Assembly: GCF_039543525.1 (NCBI RefSeq) | Contig: NZ_BAABJX010000004.1 | Coordinates: 48,406-112,405 of the forward strand | DNA from: Algivirga pacifica | GTDB taxonomy: Bacteria > Bacteroidota > Bacteroidia > Cytophagales > Flammeovirgaceae | Reading direction: 5' to 3' | Length of the DNA: 64,000 nt | Part shown: positions 43,863 to 51,547 of the stretch, piece by piece | Layout of the letters: each line of letters starts with the position of its first letter | Position numbering within the stretch: the first letter of the stretch is position 1 | Translations under genes and position numbers: made by a program | Notes under the pieces: generated by a model | Databases searched by the model: none | What the model saw: the letters and a program-made list of their open reading frames with translations, nothing else | What the model was told of the DNA's origin: nothing

Positions 43863-46214
43863 TTAAATTTTGAATTGATAACTAACAAAAGGCATCACTT
43901 GGAAGGCAGAAGTCATACGAATCCCATCATCTTGTATTTCATAGAGAAAGGCATTTTTTTGATTATAAGCATTATAAGCGCCAATACTCCAAACCCTTTT
44001 ACGTCCCCTTGATTTGTTTTTGATAAACTGAATACTAATATCCAAACGATGATAAGCGGGTGCTTCAAAATTATTTTCAGAAGAAGGTACCACCGCCGGA
44101 TCATATGGATGGGTATATTCAGAATCCGTCTCATTATATTGTGGGTATGAAGAAGTAGGGATTGTCAGCCAAATCCCTGAACGATATACCCAGCCTACAT
44201 TAAGTTTAAATCGGTCGTTAGGATTATAGGTCGCTTGCAAAAACACATCGTGTTTTCTTCCATATTTAAAAGGATAAGGATTGCCTTGATTAACTTCTTC
44301 ATAAGCTCTCTCCGAATGCAGATAAGTATACGCCAGACTCCCGGTTATTTTCCCGACAGTTTTCTTTATCGAAGACTCTATCCCATAGGCTTTACCTTCT
44401 CCAATAATCACTCCTTCTCTCCAATTCTCCTGCCCCTCCACTAAAAGTTCAGAGTCTGGCCCGTATGTTAGGAAAGCCCCCAGAAAATCAAAGGCTTGCT
44501 GAAAGCGAATCGTATTTTCCATTTGCTTATAAAATACTTCCGTACTCCATTGCCAACCTTTCCCCCAATGTGTAAAAACACCTCCACTCCACTGATCTGC
44601 TTTTTCTGGCAATAATGTTCGGTCCGATGGCACCCAAATATCGGTAGGCATTCCGGAAGCAGGACTAGTCAGTAAATGATCATATTGTACCATTCGGTTA
44701 TAGCTGAACTTGGCAGACCATCTTTCAGCTAAAAGCAAACTCAAGGCGACACGAGGCTGTGTACTAAGAAACACCGTGTCCTGAGCAACATACATTGCCT
44801 GATGCAATCCCACATTCATAGATAACCACTTCGTTAGTTGTATTTGGTTTTCTATAAACAACGTATTTTCCATATTGGAAATCTTCTCCTGAAAGTTATT
44901 GTCTTTTGTGCTATCAGATATTATGAGCGCACTTGCATTAGGACGATAGGTTTTTCCTCCCACTTTAATTCCTCCTGTAATCTGATGATTGTTGCTGGGA
45001 TAATAAGACAAGACTGATTTGATCCCATAATCTTGCAGGCCAGAGGCATATTTACTTATCCGTGTTATCTTTTGGAATTCATCATCTCCTATAGGTACTT
45101 GAATGACAGCTTCGTTGTCCGTACTCAACTTGAAATGACTAAAATATGCCGTGGTATTTTTAAATAATATGGGGGATAATTGAGAAGCCCATCGTAAAGA
45201 AGAAGTGATGTTTCCCCATTTCAAAGCAAATTCCTGTGCTTTACCCTGCCTTTCAACAGTCGTCCGAAATGCATTCGTATCCTGTCCGGTATAGACTGCT
45301 GCATACACTCGATTCTTTTTGGATAGATCGTAATTCATCTTGAAATTCAAATCATAAAAATGAAAATCTCCAGAAGCACCCCCTCCCAATGCCTGAACTC
45401 CCCTAATTAACAAAGGAATTGGAGTAGTTCTACCCGACAGTAAAAAAGAGCTCTTTTGACTTAAGGGACCATCAACAGTCAACTTAGTGGATAACAATCC
45501 AATATCTCCTTGATAGTGAACTCGCTCTTTATTGCCTTCCTTCAAGTGAATATCTACAACGGAAGATAGACGCCCCGCATATTGCGCAGAAAAACCTCCT
45601 TTCCATACCTGTACGTCCTTGATGGCATCAGGATTAAACGCAGATAGAAACCCCATCAGATGAGCAGTATTATAAACGGGGACATCATCCAATAAAATCA
45701 AGTTCTGCCCTGCATCTCCCCCTCTTACGAAAAAGGAGCCTGTGTTCTCCAACCCTCCTTGGATACCCGGCAAAAGTTGTATTGTCTTTAATACATCGAC
45801 TTCCCCCAATAACTGTGGAGAAAGGTTTCTGATTTCCTCAACGCTGACTCTATCCACAGTACTTGGCGTGTATAAAAAATCCGACTGTGTTGCACTTACC
45901 TCTACTTCTTCAAGGGTCTTTACATAAGGACGCATATTGATATCCTTTTGTAAGTCTTCTTCCTTGCTTTTAATCTCTTCATGAAAGGATGCATAACCTA
46001 TTGCAGTAACAGAAAGCTGAGAGAGACTGTCTTTCAGCTGTATAGAATAATATCCATAGCTATTGGAAAGGGTTATCAATTGTCCATTCAATAGAATATG
46101 TGCCCCGATAATAGGCTCTTCGCTACGATCTTTAATATATCCTGAAAGGGTGGTTTGGGCTATACTATTAGAAGAGAATGATAATAACAGAAACAGTAAA
46201 AAGTGGTATTTCAT
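43863..46214 (-). CDS. TonB-dependent outer-membrane receptor with carboxypeptidase-like N-terminal domain
   Basis: The 783-residue protein has a signal peptide (FLLFLLLSFSSNSIAQ). A carboxypeptidase-regulatory-like domain (about 20-100, SGYIKDRSEEPIIGAHILL and LSVTAIGYASF) follows. The plug domain (about 115-225) has LLGEVDVLKTIQLLPGIQG, GSFFVRGGDAGQNLILLDDVPVYN and FSAQYAGRLSSVVDIHLKEG. A barrel runs to the terminal strand FQVMPFVSYQFKI. It is of the receptor class paired with DUF4249 lipoproteins rather than the SusC/SusD class; no SusD gene is present. The substrate is unknown. The small lipoprotein gene upstream ends 41 bp before its ATG, so the two are very likely in one transcript with the DUF4249 gene. 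Confidence 0.93.
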   Translation of the reverse strand: MKYHFLLFLLLSFSSNSIAQTTLSGYIKDRSEEPIIGAHILLNGQLITLSNSYGYYSIQLKDSLSQLSVTAIGYASFHEEIKSKEEDLQKDINMRPYVKTLEEVEVSATQSDFLYTPSTVDRVSVEEIRNLSPQLLGEVDVLKTIQLLPGIQGGLENTGSFFVRGGDAGQNLILLDDVPVYNTAHLMGFLSAFNPDAIKDVQVWKGGFSAQYAGRLSSVVDIHLKEGNKERVHYQGDIGLLSTKLTVDGPLSQKSSFLLSGRTTPIPLLIRGVQALGGGASGDFHFYDLNFKMNYDLSKKNRVYAAVYTGQDTNAFRTTVERQGKAQEFALKWGNITSSLRWASQLSPILFKNTTAYFSHFKLSTDNEAVIQVPIGDDEFQKITRISKYASGLQDYGIKSVLSYYPSNNHQITGGIKVGGKTYRPNASALIISDSTKDNNFQEKISNMENTLFIENQIQLTKWLSMNVGLHQAMYVAQDTVFLSTQPRVALSLLLAERWSAKFSYNRMVQYDHLLTSPASGMPTDIWVPSDRTLLPEKADQWSGGVFTHWGKGWQWSTEVFYKQMENTIRFQQAFDFLGAFLTYGPDSELLVEGQENWREGVIIGEGKAYGIESSIKKTVGKITGSLAYTYLHSERAYEEVNQGNPYPFKYGRKHDVFLQATYNPNDRFKLNVGWVYRSGIWLTIPTSSYPQYNETDSEYTHPYDPAVVPSSENNFEAPAYHRLDISIQFIKNKSRGRKRVWSIGAYNAYNQKNAFLYEIQDDGIRMTSAFQVMPFVSYQFKI

Positions 46215-46255
46215 AAAATGGTATTGTCAAGATCTGGATTCCAAACAAGCTCTGA

Positions 46256-46690
46256 TTAGTTTTTGGGAGTCAGCAACATTCGGTAAGAAGGCATATCATC
46301 ATGCTCTACGACTATTTTAGTTCCTTCTTTATAAATAGGACCTTGAAAGCGTATAAATTTTTCTGTATCAATATCGAGATACATAGAAACTTGACGTACC
46401 CATTCATTTTCTTGATTCCAAAACACACTGACATTCGTGAGTGCTTCTTCTTCCCCATTCAAGGTAAAAGTCAGGTCCATTGCAGCATAATCTTCCCAAA
46501 AGTTATAAAAATGAAAAGAGCCATAATTATTGATAAGCGTATCGGCCATTTGAATAGAAGTCACTTCCCAATGAGAATCTTCGCCAAAAAAGGCTTGAAC
46601 TTGTTCGGCTTCTTTTCTCAACTCTCTATGGAGTTGATAATCACAAGAAAAAAGAGAGAGAAGCAGTAGCAGGGAGAGTGTTTTTTTCAT
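46256..46690 (-). CDS. Small uncharacterised lipoprotein, first gene of the receptor operon
   Basis: From ATG 46690 the protein is 144 residues with a textbook lipoprotein signal, KKTLSLLLLLSLFSCDYQ (Cys 16). The mature part has alternating charged helix (LHRELRKEAEQVQAFFG) and beta segments (AMDLTFTLNGEEEALTNVSVF, VVEHDDMPSYRMLLTP). I do not recognise the family. Tight spacing to the TonB receptor suggests a third surface or periplasmic component of that uptake system. The frame is open to 46738, but the internal ATG gives the signal peptide. It is separated from the ferritin gene upstream by a terminator. Confidence 0.72.
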   Translation of the reverse strand: MKKTLSLLLLLSLFSCDYQLHRELRKEAEQVQAFFGEDSHWEVTSIQMADTLINNYGSFHFYNFWEDYAAMDLTFTLNGEEEALTNVSVFWNQENEWVRQVSMYLDIDTEKFIRFQGPIYKEGTKIVVEHDDMPSYRMLLTPKN

Positions 46691-46752
46691 CGTTTTTGGT
46701 ATACATAATTGGATTTTAAATTTTAAATATAAAAACATATTTAAACAAAAAA

Positions 46753-46787
46753 AACTGCTCTTCTGACATCAAATCAAAAGAGCAGTT
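46753..46787 (-). terminator. Terminator of the ferritin gene
   Basis: A 10-bp stem, AACTGCTCTT (46753-46762) paired with AAGAGCAGTT (46778-46787). On the minus strand it is followed by a run of eight T residues. Confidence 0.85.
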
Positions 46788-46826
46788 ATATTTCAAAAGC
46801 TTAACGCAACAAGCTTTCAGTATCAA

Positions 46827-47372
46827 TTACATTATCGGAGCATCCGCTTCTCCTTCACTCATCTTACCGATCTCCTGATCGATCAACCACAGTCCTTGTG
46901 GGCTATTTTCACCGATGATATCGAAAATATCAATCACTCGTCTAGCGGTATCTTCCTCTTCTCTTTGCTCTTCCACAAACCATTGTAAGAACTGGAAAGT
47001 ACCCCAATCCTTATTTTGAAAACAGAAGTCAACCAACTCATTGATCGCCTTGGTTACTTTTACCTCATGCTCCAATACCAACTCAAAAATCTCTCTCAAA
47101 GAAGAGAATGTATGTCTCACACCCGTAATATCAGGAGCTAATGCGTGTCCTCCTACATTATTAATATAACGGAAGAACTTCAACATATGTGTACGCTCTT
47201 CTTCAGAATGCGCATACAAGAACTCGGCAGCATGCTGATAGCCCTCTTTCTCACACCAAGAAGCACATGATAAATAAAATTGGGAAGAAGCATCCTCCAT
47301 CAGCACTTGCTTATTCAACATCTCCTCTACTTCTGGAGTCAAAGAGGTCTTCAATCTCTTTACTTGATTCAT
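46827..47372 (-). CDS. Ferritin-like iron-storage protein
   Basis: The 181-residue four-helix-bundle protein has ferritin motifs: LNKQVLMEDASSQFYLSCASW on helix A, EFLYAHSEEERTHMLKFFRYI on helix B with the EExxH iron-ligand pattern, then ELVLEHEVKVTKAINELVD and FLQWFVEEQREEEDTARRV. It oxidises Fe(II) at a ferroxidase centre and stores the mineral in a 24-subunit shell. ATG 47372 gives the usual MNQVKRLKTSLTPEVEEMLN-type start. A TAnnTTTG box at 47409-47416 would start transcription downstream of the other possible ATG (47450). It is a single-gene unit with its own terminator. Regulation by the Fur-like protein encoded in this window is plausible but no operator is visible. Confidence 0.94.
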   Translation of the reverse strand: MNQVKRLKTSLTPEVEEMLNKQVLMEDASSQFYLSCASWCEKEGYQHAAEFLYAHSEEERTHMLKFFRYINNVGGHALAPDITGVRHTFSSLREIFELVLEHEVKVTKAINELVDFCFQNKDWGTFQFLQWFVEEQREEEDTARRVIDIFDIIGENSPQGLWLIDQEIGKMSEGEADAPIM

Positions 47373-47408
47373 AGGTATATTCTTTAAATTTAAAAATTCA
47401 TGCCCAAC

Positions 47409-47416
47409 CAAATATA
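47409..47416 (-). promoter_or_regulatory. Predicted -7 box of the ferritin gene
   Basis: On the minus strand TATATTTG matches TAnnTTTG and lies 37 bp before ATG 47372. It decides against the longer open frame beginning at 47450. Confidence 0.45.
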
Positions 47417-47590
47417 GGGGTATTTCACCAATATATTTACTATTAATCAACTGTTGAGATACAATAATGTTATTATATTGCTTGGAATATTCCCTATAAG
47501 AAAGTTAGGATTATACAAAATAAACATAACTTTTAGGGCAATCACTGAACTTCAGATGCTGCATCAAATAGATATTTTACTAATTTTAGA

Positions 47591-47628
47591 GGATGAAGGA
47601 TGAAGGATGAAGGATGAAGGATGAAGGA
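47591..47628. repeat. Heptamer array (GGATGAA)n, about 5 copies
   Basis: A perfect 7-bp tandem repeat 40 bp upstream of the HMA-like lipoprotein gene. Confidence 0.93.
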
Positions 47629-47669
47629 GTTTAAATAAACTGTAACTATTATACCCGAATATATTTTTT

Positions 47670-48158
47670 ATGAAAATAAGACAATACGCTTCAACAATCT
47701 TAGCTGCTACTTGTTTCTCTTATTTCCTACCATCTTGTATGGAGGTCAATGAAAAAAATATCCCTATTGAATACAATTGTGCTTCTTGCAAGAAAATCCT
47801 GGAGGACTCTAGCCGTAATGTTGAAGGGGTATACTATGCCCGTTTTGATATTGAAAAAGGAAATTTACTCCTCAAGGTAAACCCTGAGCAATGGGACCAA
47901 CAGCATCTATATAACTTTCTGGAAAGGTATAGTTTCATACAAACTGGAAACAAAAAAGACACACTACTTACCTATCCTTTCTGTTGTACCAATGAAGAAC
48001 TAAAAGTTATTGAGAAAAGAATAGAGGAAGCAGAGAAAAAAGCTAAACAAGATAGCTTAAAAGCAGCAGAGCAAGAAGATAGCCTTAGTAGTTCGATCAA
48101 TCAGATCGGAAGTGTAGAAGTTATTAATGATACATTAGAAACTGTATTGAATCATTGA
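47670..48158 (+). CDS. Lipoprotein with a heavy-metal-associated (HMA)-like domain
   Basis: The 162-residue protein has a signal peptide with lipobox-like FSYFLPSCMEV (Cys near 23). Residues about 31-95 follow the HMA ferredoxin-like pattern. A first strand ends in NCASCKKIL (CxxC metal site), followed by a helix, then the strand motif VEGVYYARFDIEKGNLLLKV and a second helix, QHLYNFLERYSF. A YPFCC pair follows at about 105-109, which could join the site. The C-terminal tail is helical and charged (EEAEKKAKQDSLKAAEQEDS). HMA domains carry Cu(I) or Zn(II) in transport and trafficking; here the domain would face the periplasm or surface rather than the cytoplasm. It ends just before the nitroreductase-like gene, probably co-transcribed. 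Confidence 0.7.
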   Translation: MKIRQYASTILAATCFSYFLPSCMEVNEKNIPIEYNCASCKKILEDSSRNVEGVYYARFDIEKGNLLLKVNPEQWDQQHLYNFLERYSFIQTGNKKDTLLTYPFCCTNEELKVIEKRIEEAEKKAKQDSLKAAEQEDSLSSSINQIGSVEVINDTLETVLNH

Positions 48159-48211
48159 TTCAATCGACAAGTCAATCCGATTCAACAAACAGCATCAACC
48201 ATTCTATAAAT

Positions 48212-48898
48212 ATGAAACATACAAACTCCCAAAAGGAAGCCTTTATTCCTTACACTCAACTAGACGTCGCTCCCACAGATATCCCACAAAGAGCTCTAGA
48301 GCATTATACACTAATGGACCAGCGAAGAAGTGTCAGAGAGTTCTCGGACCAACCTGTTCCCAAAGAGGTGATTGAAAATTTGATCATGACTGCCTCCACA
48401 GCACCCTCTGGAGCCCATAAACAACCGTGGACATTTTGCGCCATTTCTTCTGCTGAAATCAAACGTCAAATTCGGGAGATGGCCGAAAAAGAAGAATATG
48501 AAAGTTATCACGGGCGCATGTCAGACCGTTGGCTCAAAGACCTGGAGCCATTAGGAACTGACTGGCAAAAGCCTTTTCTGGAGATCGCCCCTTGGCTAAT
48601 CGTCGTGTTCAAAAAGGTGTATGACCTAGACGATCAGCAAGAAAAAGTTAACAACTACTATGTCAATGAATCGGTAGGTATCGCTACAGGTATGCTTATC
48701 GGCGCAATCCATCAAGCAGGATTGGTCACCCTTACCCATACCCCAAGCCCTATGAACTTCCTTCAGAAAATACTGGAACGCCCTGCCAATGAGCGTCCTT
48801 ATATGCTCTTACCCGTAGGATTTCCCGCAGAGGGAGTTCAAGTACCCAACCTTACCCGAAAGACTAAGGAAGAAGTGATGGTCTGCTTTGAGGATTAA
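48212..48898 (+). CDS. Iodotyrosine deiodinase-like nitroreductase-family flavoprotein
   Basis: From ATG 48212 the protein has 228 residues. It has the FMN-binding start DQRRSVREFSDQPVP and the segment STAPSGAHKQPWTF. The lid segment KEEYESYHGRMSDRW is followed by WQKPFLEIAPWLIVVFK, NESVGIATGMLIGAIHQAGL and THTPSPMNFLQKIL. This matches the iodotyrosine deiodinase branch of the superfamily more closely than ordinary nitroreductases. The residues that grip the halotyrosine zwitterion in the human enzyme (E157, Y161, K182) have counterparts E95, Y99 and K120 with identical spacing. Bacterial homologues have been shown to dehalogenate halotyrosines, so reductive dehalogenation using FMN is the best prediction. 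The frame is open back to 48155, overlapping the preceding gene, but ATG 48212 gives the family length. Confidence 0.9.
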   Translation: MKHTNSQKEAFIPYTQLDVAPTDIPQRALEHYTLMDQRRSVREFSDQPVPKEVIENLIMTASTAPSGAHKQPWTFCAISSAEIKRQIREMAEKEEYESYHGRMSDRWLKDLEPLGTDWQKPFLEIAPWLIVVFKKVYDLDDQQEKVNNYYVNESVGIATGMLIGAIHQAGLVTLTHTPSPMNFLQKILERPANERPYMLLPVGFPAEGVQVPNLTRKTKEEVMVCFED

Positions 48899-48960
48899 TG
48901 GTTTAAGGTAAAAAGTAAGAGGTATGAGGTAAGAGGTAAAGCTACAACCAATGAATTTTT

Positions 48961-49000
48961 ACCTTTTACCTTTTACCTTTTACCTTTTACCTTTTACCTT
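48961..49000. repeat. Heptamer array (ACCTTTT)n, about 5-6 copies, with complementary tract
   Basis: The 7-bp unit lies 40 bp after purine-rich GGTAAAAAGTAAGAGGTATG, which can pair with it. The hairpin lies after the deiodinase-like gene and could terminate it. Confidence 0.9.
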
Positions 49001-49158
49001 AAATCATTTTTACTTTATTTGCCGTTTCGTAAACTCAACAACCAAGCAAAGATGTTCATTATACATACCTCTAAGGTGTGTAAATTAATTTTACTTCAAG
49101 ATTTAGAAAAACGTCATTTACTTACCAGCAACTACTCTGGTCGAAGCAAGAACAATAT

Positions 49159-50466
49159 ATGAGAGCAGTCGACTTAATTCAGAAGAAAAGGGATGGTATC
49201 CCTTTATCTTCCATGGAAATCACCAATTTCCTTACCATGTACCTGGACGGAAAAGTCCCCGACTATCAAATGAGTGCCTTTATGATGGCCGTCTATTTTA
49301 ACGGCATGACGGATGAGGAACTTTTTGCCTTTACAGAAAATATGATGAATTCCGGGGATACTATTCCATTAGGGGATAGTAAACACTTTATGATTGATAA
49401 GCATAGTACCGGAGGGGTAGGCGATAAAATCACCATTGCCCTGGCTCCTTTGTTAGCTTGCTTTGATATTGGAACAGCGAAATTATCTGGAAAAGGTCTT
49501 GGCCATACCGGTGGCACGATTGATAAACTAGAGTCCATCCCTGGATTTAGTTTCCCGGAGACACAAGCCGATCTAATGCAACTCATTGAGAAAACAGGAA
49601 TTGGAATCATGGGCTACTCAGATTCCATTGTACCTTTGGACAAACAACTGTACTCTCTTAGAGATGTTACCGCTACTGTTCCCAGCATTCCGCTCATTGC
49701 CAGTAGTATTATGAGCAAAAAGCTAGCAATTGGTGCTGATGGTATCATTCTGGACATCAAAGTAGGTCATGGAGCCTTCATGAAAACAGAAGAAGAGGCT
49801 AAAACACTAGCCGCAACCATGATGCGTATTGGCAAGCACTTCAAAAGGAATATCACGGCCGTACTTTCGGGCATGGAGCAACCTTTGGGATTTTCCGTAG
49901 GTAACAGTCTTGAAATTGTCGAAGCTATAGAGACCTTGAAGGGATTTGGTCCCACTGACTTCAAAGAGCTTCTCCTTTTGATTGCCGGAAATGCTTTAAT
50001 GATGAAAGGCATTGCCGATAATCTACCAGAAGCTATTTCTATGGTTTCTGAAAAAATCGCAACCGATGAACCCCTGAACAACCTGAAGTCATTTATTCAA
50101 GCTTGTGGTGGGAATCCGAATATCGTAGACGACTACAAACTACTACCCATAGCACAAAACACCCGTAGCCTTCACAGTGTCAACAGTGGGTATGTTCATG
50201 AAATCCTGGCAGAAGATATAGGGAAAGCCGCCATGATCTTAGGAGCCGGTAGAGCCACCAAAGACGATCAAATCGACCATGGTGTCGGCGTGGTGCTAAG
50301 AAAGAAAGTAGGCGACCATGTCAATGAAAATGAATTACTCGCTACCTTCTATTTCAATGATGATAAACAATTGAAGGAAGCCGAGAAACTAGTACTGAAT
50401 GCTTACCGTATACAGCAGAATGAGACAGGTGCTCCTTCCACTATAAAAGATATTATCTATGAATAA
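49159..50466 (+). CDS. deoA: Thymidine/pyrimidine-nucleoside phosphorylase
   Basis: The 435-residue protein opens RAVDLIQKKRDGIPLSSMEI. It contains the phosphate-binding signature DKHSTGGVGDKITIALAPL (about 79-97) and SGKGLGHTGGTIDKLESIPGF. Its C-terminal alpha/beta domain has GVGVVLRKKVGDHV, and its length is as usual for the family. It cleaves thymidine, deoxyuridine and possibly uridine with phosphate to (deoxy)ribose-1-phosphate; thymidine-specific DeoA and the broader Pdp cannot be separated with certainty here. First of four salvage genes in one orientation (deoA, deoC, deoB, deoD). The gaps to deoC and deoB contain a dispersed palindromic repeat, so the set may not be a single simple transcript. 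Confidence 0.95.
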   Translation: MRAVDLIQKKRDGIPLSSMEITNFLTMYLDGKVPDYQMSAFMMAVYFNGMTDEELFAFTENMMNSGDTIPLGDSKHFMIDKHSTGGVGDKITIALAPLLACFDIGTAKLSGKGLGHTGGTIDKLESIPGFSFPETQADLMQLIEKTGIGIMGYSDSIVPLDKQLYSLRDVTATVPSIPLIASSIMSKKLAIGADGIILDIKVGHGAFMKTEEEAKTLAATMMRIGKHFKRNITAVLSGMEQPLGFSVGNSLEIVEAIETLKGFGPTDFKELLLLIAGNALMMKGIADNLPEAISMVSEKIATDEPLNNLKSFIQACGGNPNIVDDYKLLPIAQNTRSLHSVNSGYVHEILAEDIGKAAMILGAGRATKDDQIDHGVGVVLRKKVGDHVNENELLATFYFNDDKQLKEAEKLVLNAYRIQQNETGAPSTIKDIIYE

Positions 50467-50479
50467 GTAAACTGCTAGC

Positions 50480-50612
50480 AATAAAGGTACTACTTCCAAA
50501 TAGTAGAAGGAGGAAAAATAATAGGTAAAAGGTAAAAGGGATAAGGTGGTTTTAATTTTATCCTTTATCCTTAAAAGTAGTACTGAACTATAAGTTTACT
50601 TAGCAATTAATC
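50480..50612 (+). repeat. Interspersed imperfect palindrome, copy B (between deoA and deoC)
   Basis: The arms AAAGGTACTACTTCCAAAT and TTAAAAGTAGTACT followed by TAAGTTTACTTAGCAATTAATC match copy A (1612-1795). The centre contains GGTAAAAGGTAAAA heptamers and their complement. Confidence 0.78.
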
Positions 50613-50686
50613 ATAAAAAAGGTATACCTCCCATCCACTTACCGATGCCTTGCAAGGAGGTAAGACTAACCATAATTATACCATAC

Positions 50687-51352
50687 ATGGAACTACAAAA
50701 ATATATTGACCACACCGTATTATTCGCTTATAGTACACCTGAAGATATCAAAACACTTTGTGAAGAAGCTAAGACACATCAGTTCTTCAGTGTTTGTGTG
50801 AACAGTGGATATGTAGAGGAGGCACGCACCCATCTTTTGGGTAGCTCTGTGCAAATCTGTTCTGTCGTTGGTTTTCCTTTGGGACAAATGGACACCGTTT
50901 CCAAGGTATTCGAAGCGAAACAAGCGATCGCCAATGGAGCCCAGGAAATTGATATGGTGATCAATGTGGGGCGTATGAAAGCTGGAGACCACGAATATGT
51001 TTTTGAGGAAATCAAGCAAATCAAAGAGGCTATCGGCGAACACGTCCTGAAAGTGATCATTGAAACTTGCTACCTAACCGATGAGGAAAAAGTAACTGCT
51101 TGCGAACTATCCGTTAAAGCCAATGCTGACTTTGTCAAAACTTCTACCGGTTTTGGAACAGGAGGTGCTACTCCTGAGGATGTACAACTTATGCTAGATA
51201 CCGTAAAAGGAAAAGCTAAAGTAAAAGCCTCTGGTGGTGTAAGAGATGCTGAAACGGCTAAAAAATATATCGACATGGGCGTACAGCGTCTAGGAACCAG
51301 TAGCGGAATCAAGATTGTTGGTGGAGGTACTGCAGAAGAAGGAAGTTACTAG
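50687..51352 (+). CDS. deoC: Deoxyribose-phosphate aldolase
   Basis: From ATG 50687 the protein has 221 residues and starts ELQKYIDHTVL, the usual DeoC N-terminus. The catalytic elements are visible: DMVINVGRMKAGD, KVIIETCYLTDEEK, the Schiff-base lysine in DFVKTSTGFGTGGATPEDV and the second lysine in VKASGGVRD. It splits 2-deoxyribose-5-phosphate into acetaldehyde and glyceraldehyde-3-phosphate, the last step of the pathway encoded here. The frame is open back to 50645, but the region before ATG 50687 has no family similarity. Flanked on both sides by copies of the palindromic repeat family. Confidence 0.96.
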   Translation: MELQKYIDHTVLFAYSTPEDIKTLCEEAKTHQFFSVCVNSGYVEEARTHLLGSSVQICSVVGFPLGQMDTVSKVFEAKQAIANGAQEIDMVINVGRMKAGDHEYVFEEIKQIKEAIGEHVLKVIIETCYLTDEEKVTACELSVKANADFVKTSTGFGTGGATPEDVQLMLDTVKGKAKVKASGGVRDAETAKKYIDMGVQRLGTSSGIKIVGGGTAEEGSY

Positions 51353-51354
51353 TG

Positions 51355-51528
51355 GATGGATTGCTAAGTAAAATTATAACTAAGTGCTACTTTCAAATGG
51401 TTTAAAGATAAAGGATAAAATTTAAATCACCTTATCCCTTTTACCTATTACTTTTTACCTTTTCTCCTTTATCCATCTGGAAGTAGTCCTTTATTTCTAT
51501 CAGAAAACTTAGTATTTAGACCACCAGT
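51355..51528 (-). repeat. Interspersed imperfect palindrome, copy C (between deoC and deoB)
   Basis: In reverse orientation this matches copy A from GATAGAAATAAAGG through the purine tract to ACTTAGCAATCCATCCAC. It fills most of the deoC-deoB gap. Confidence 0.78.
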
Positions 51529-51547
51529 TTTAATATTGCTTATATAT

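Noticed and set aside
43863..46214. Assignment as a SusC-type glycan receptor
   Set aside because: No SusD gene is adjacent and the partner is DUF4249, which points to a different receptor class.
49293..50081. Two ~105-codon minus-strand open frames inside deoA
   Set aside because: Antisense shadows of a well-supported enzyme gene.
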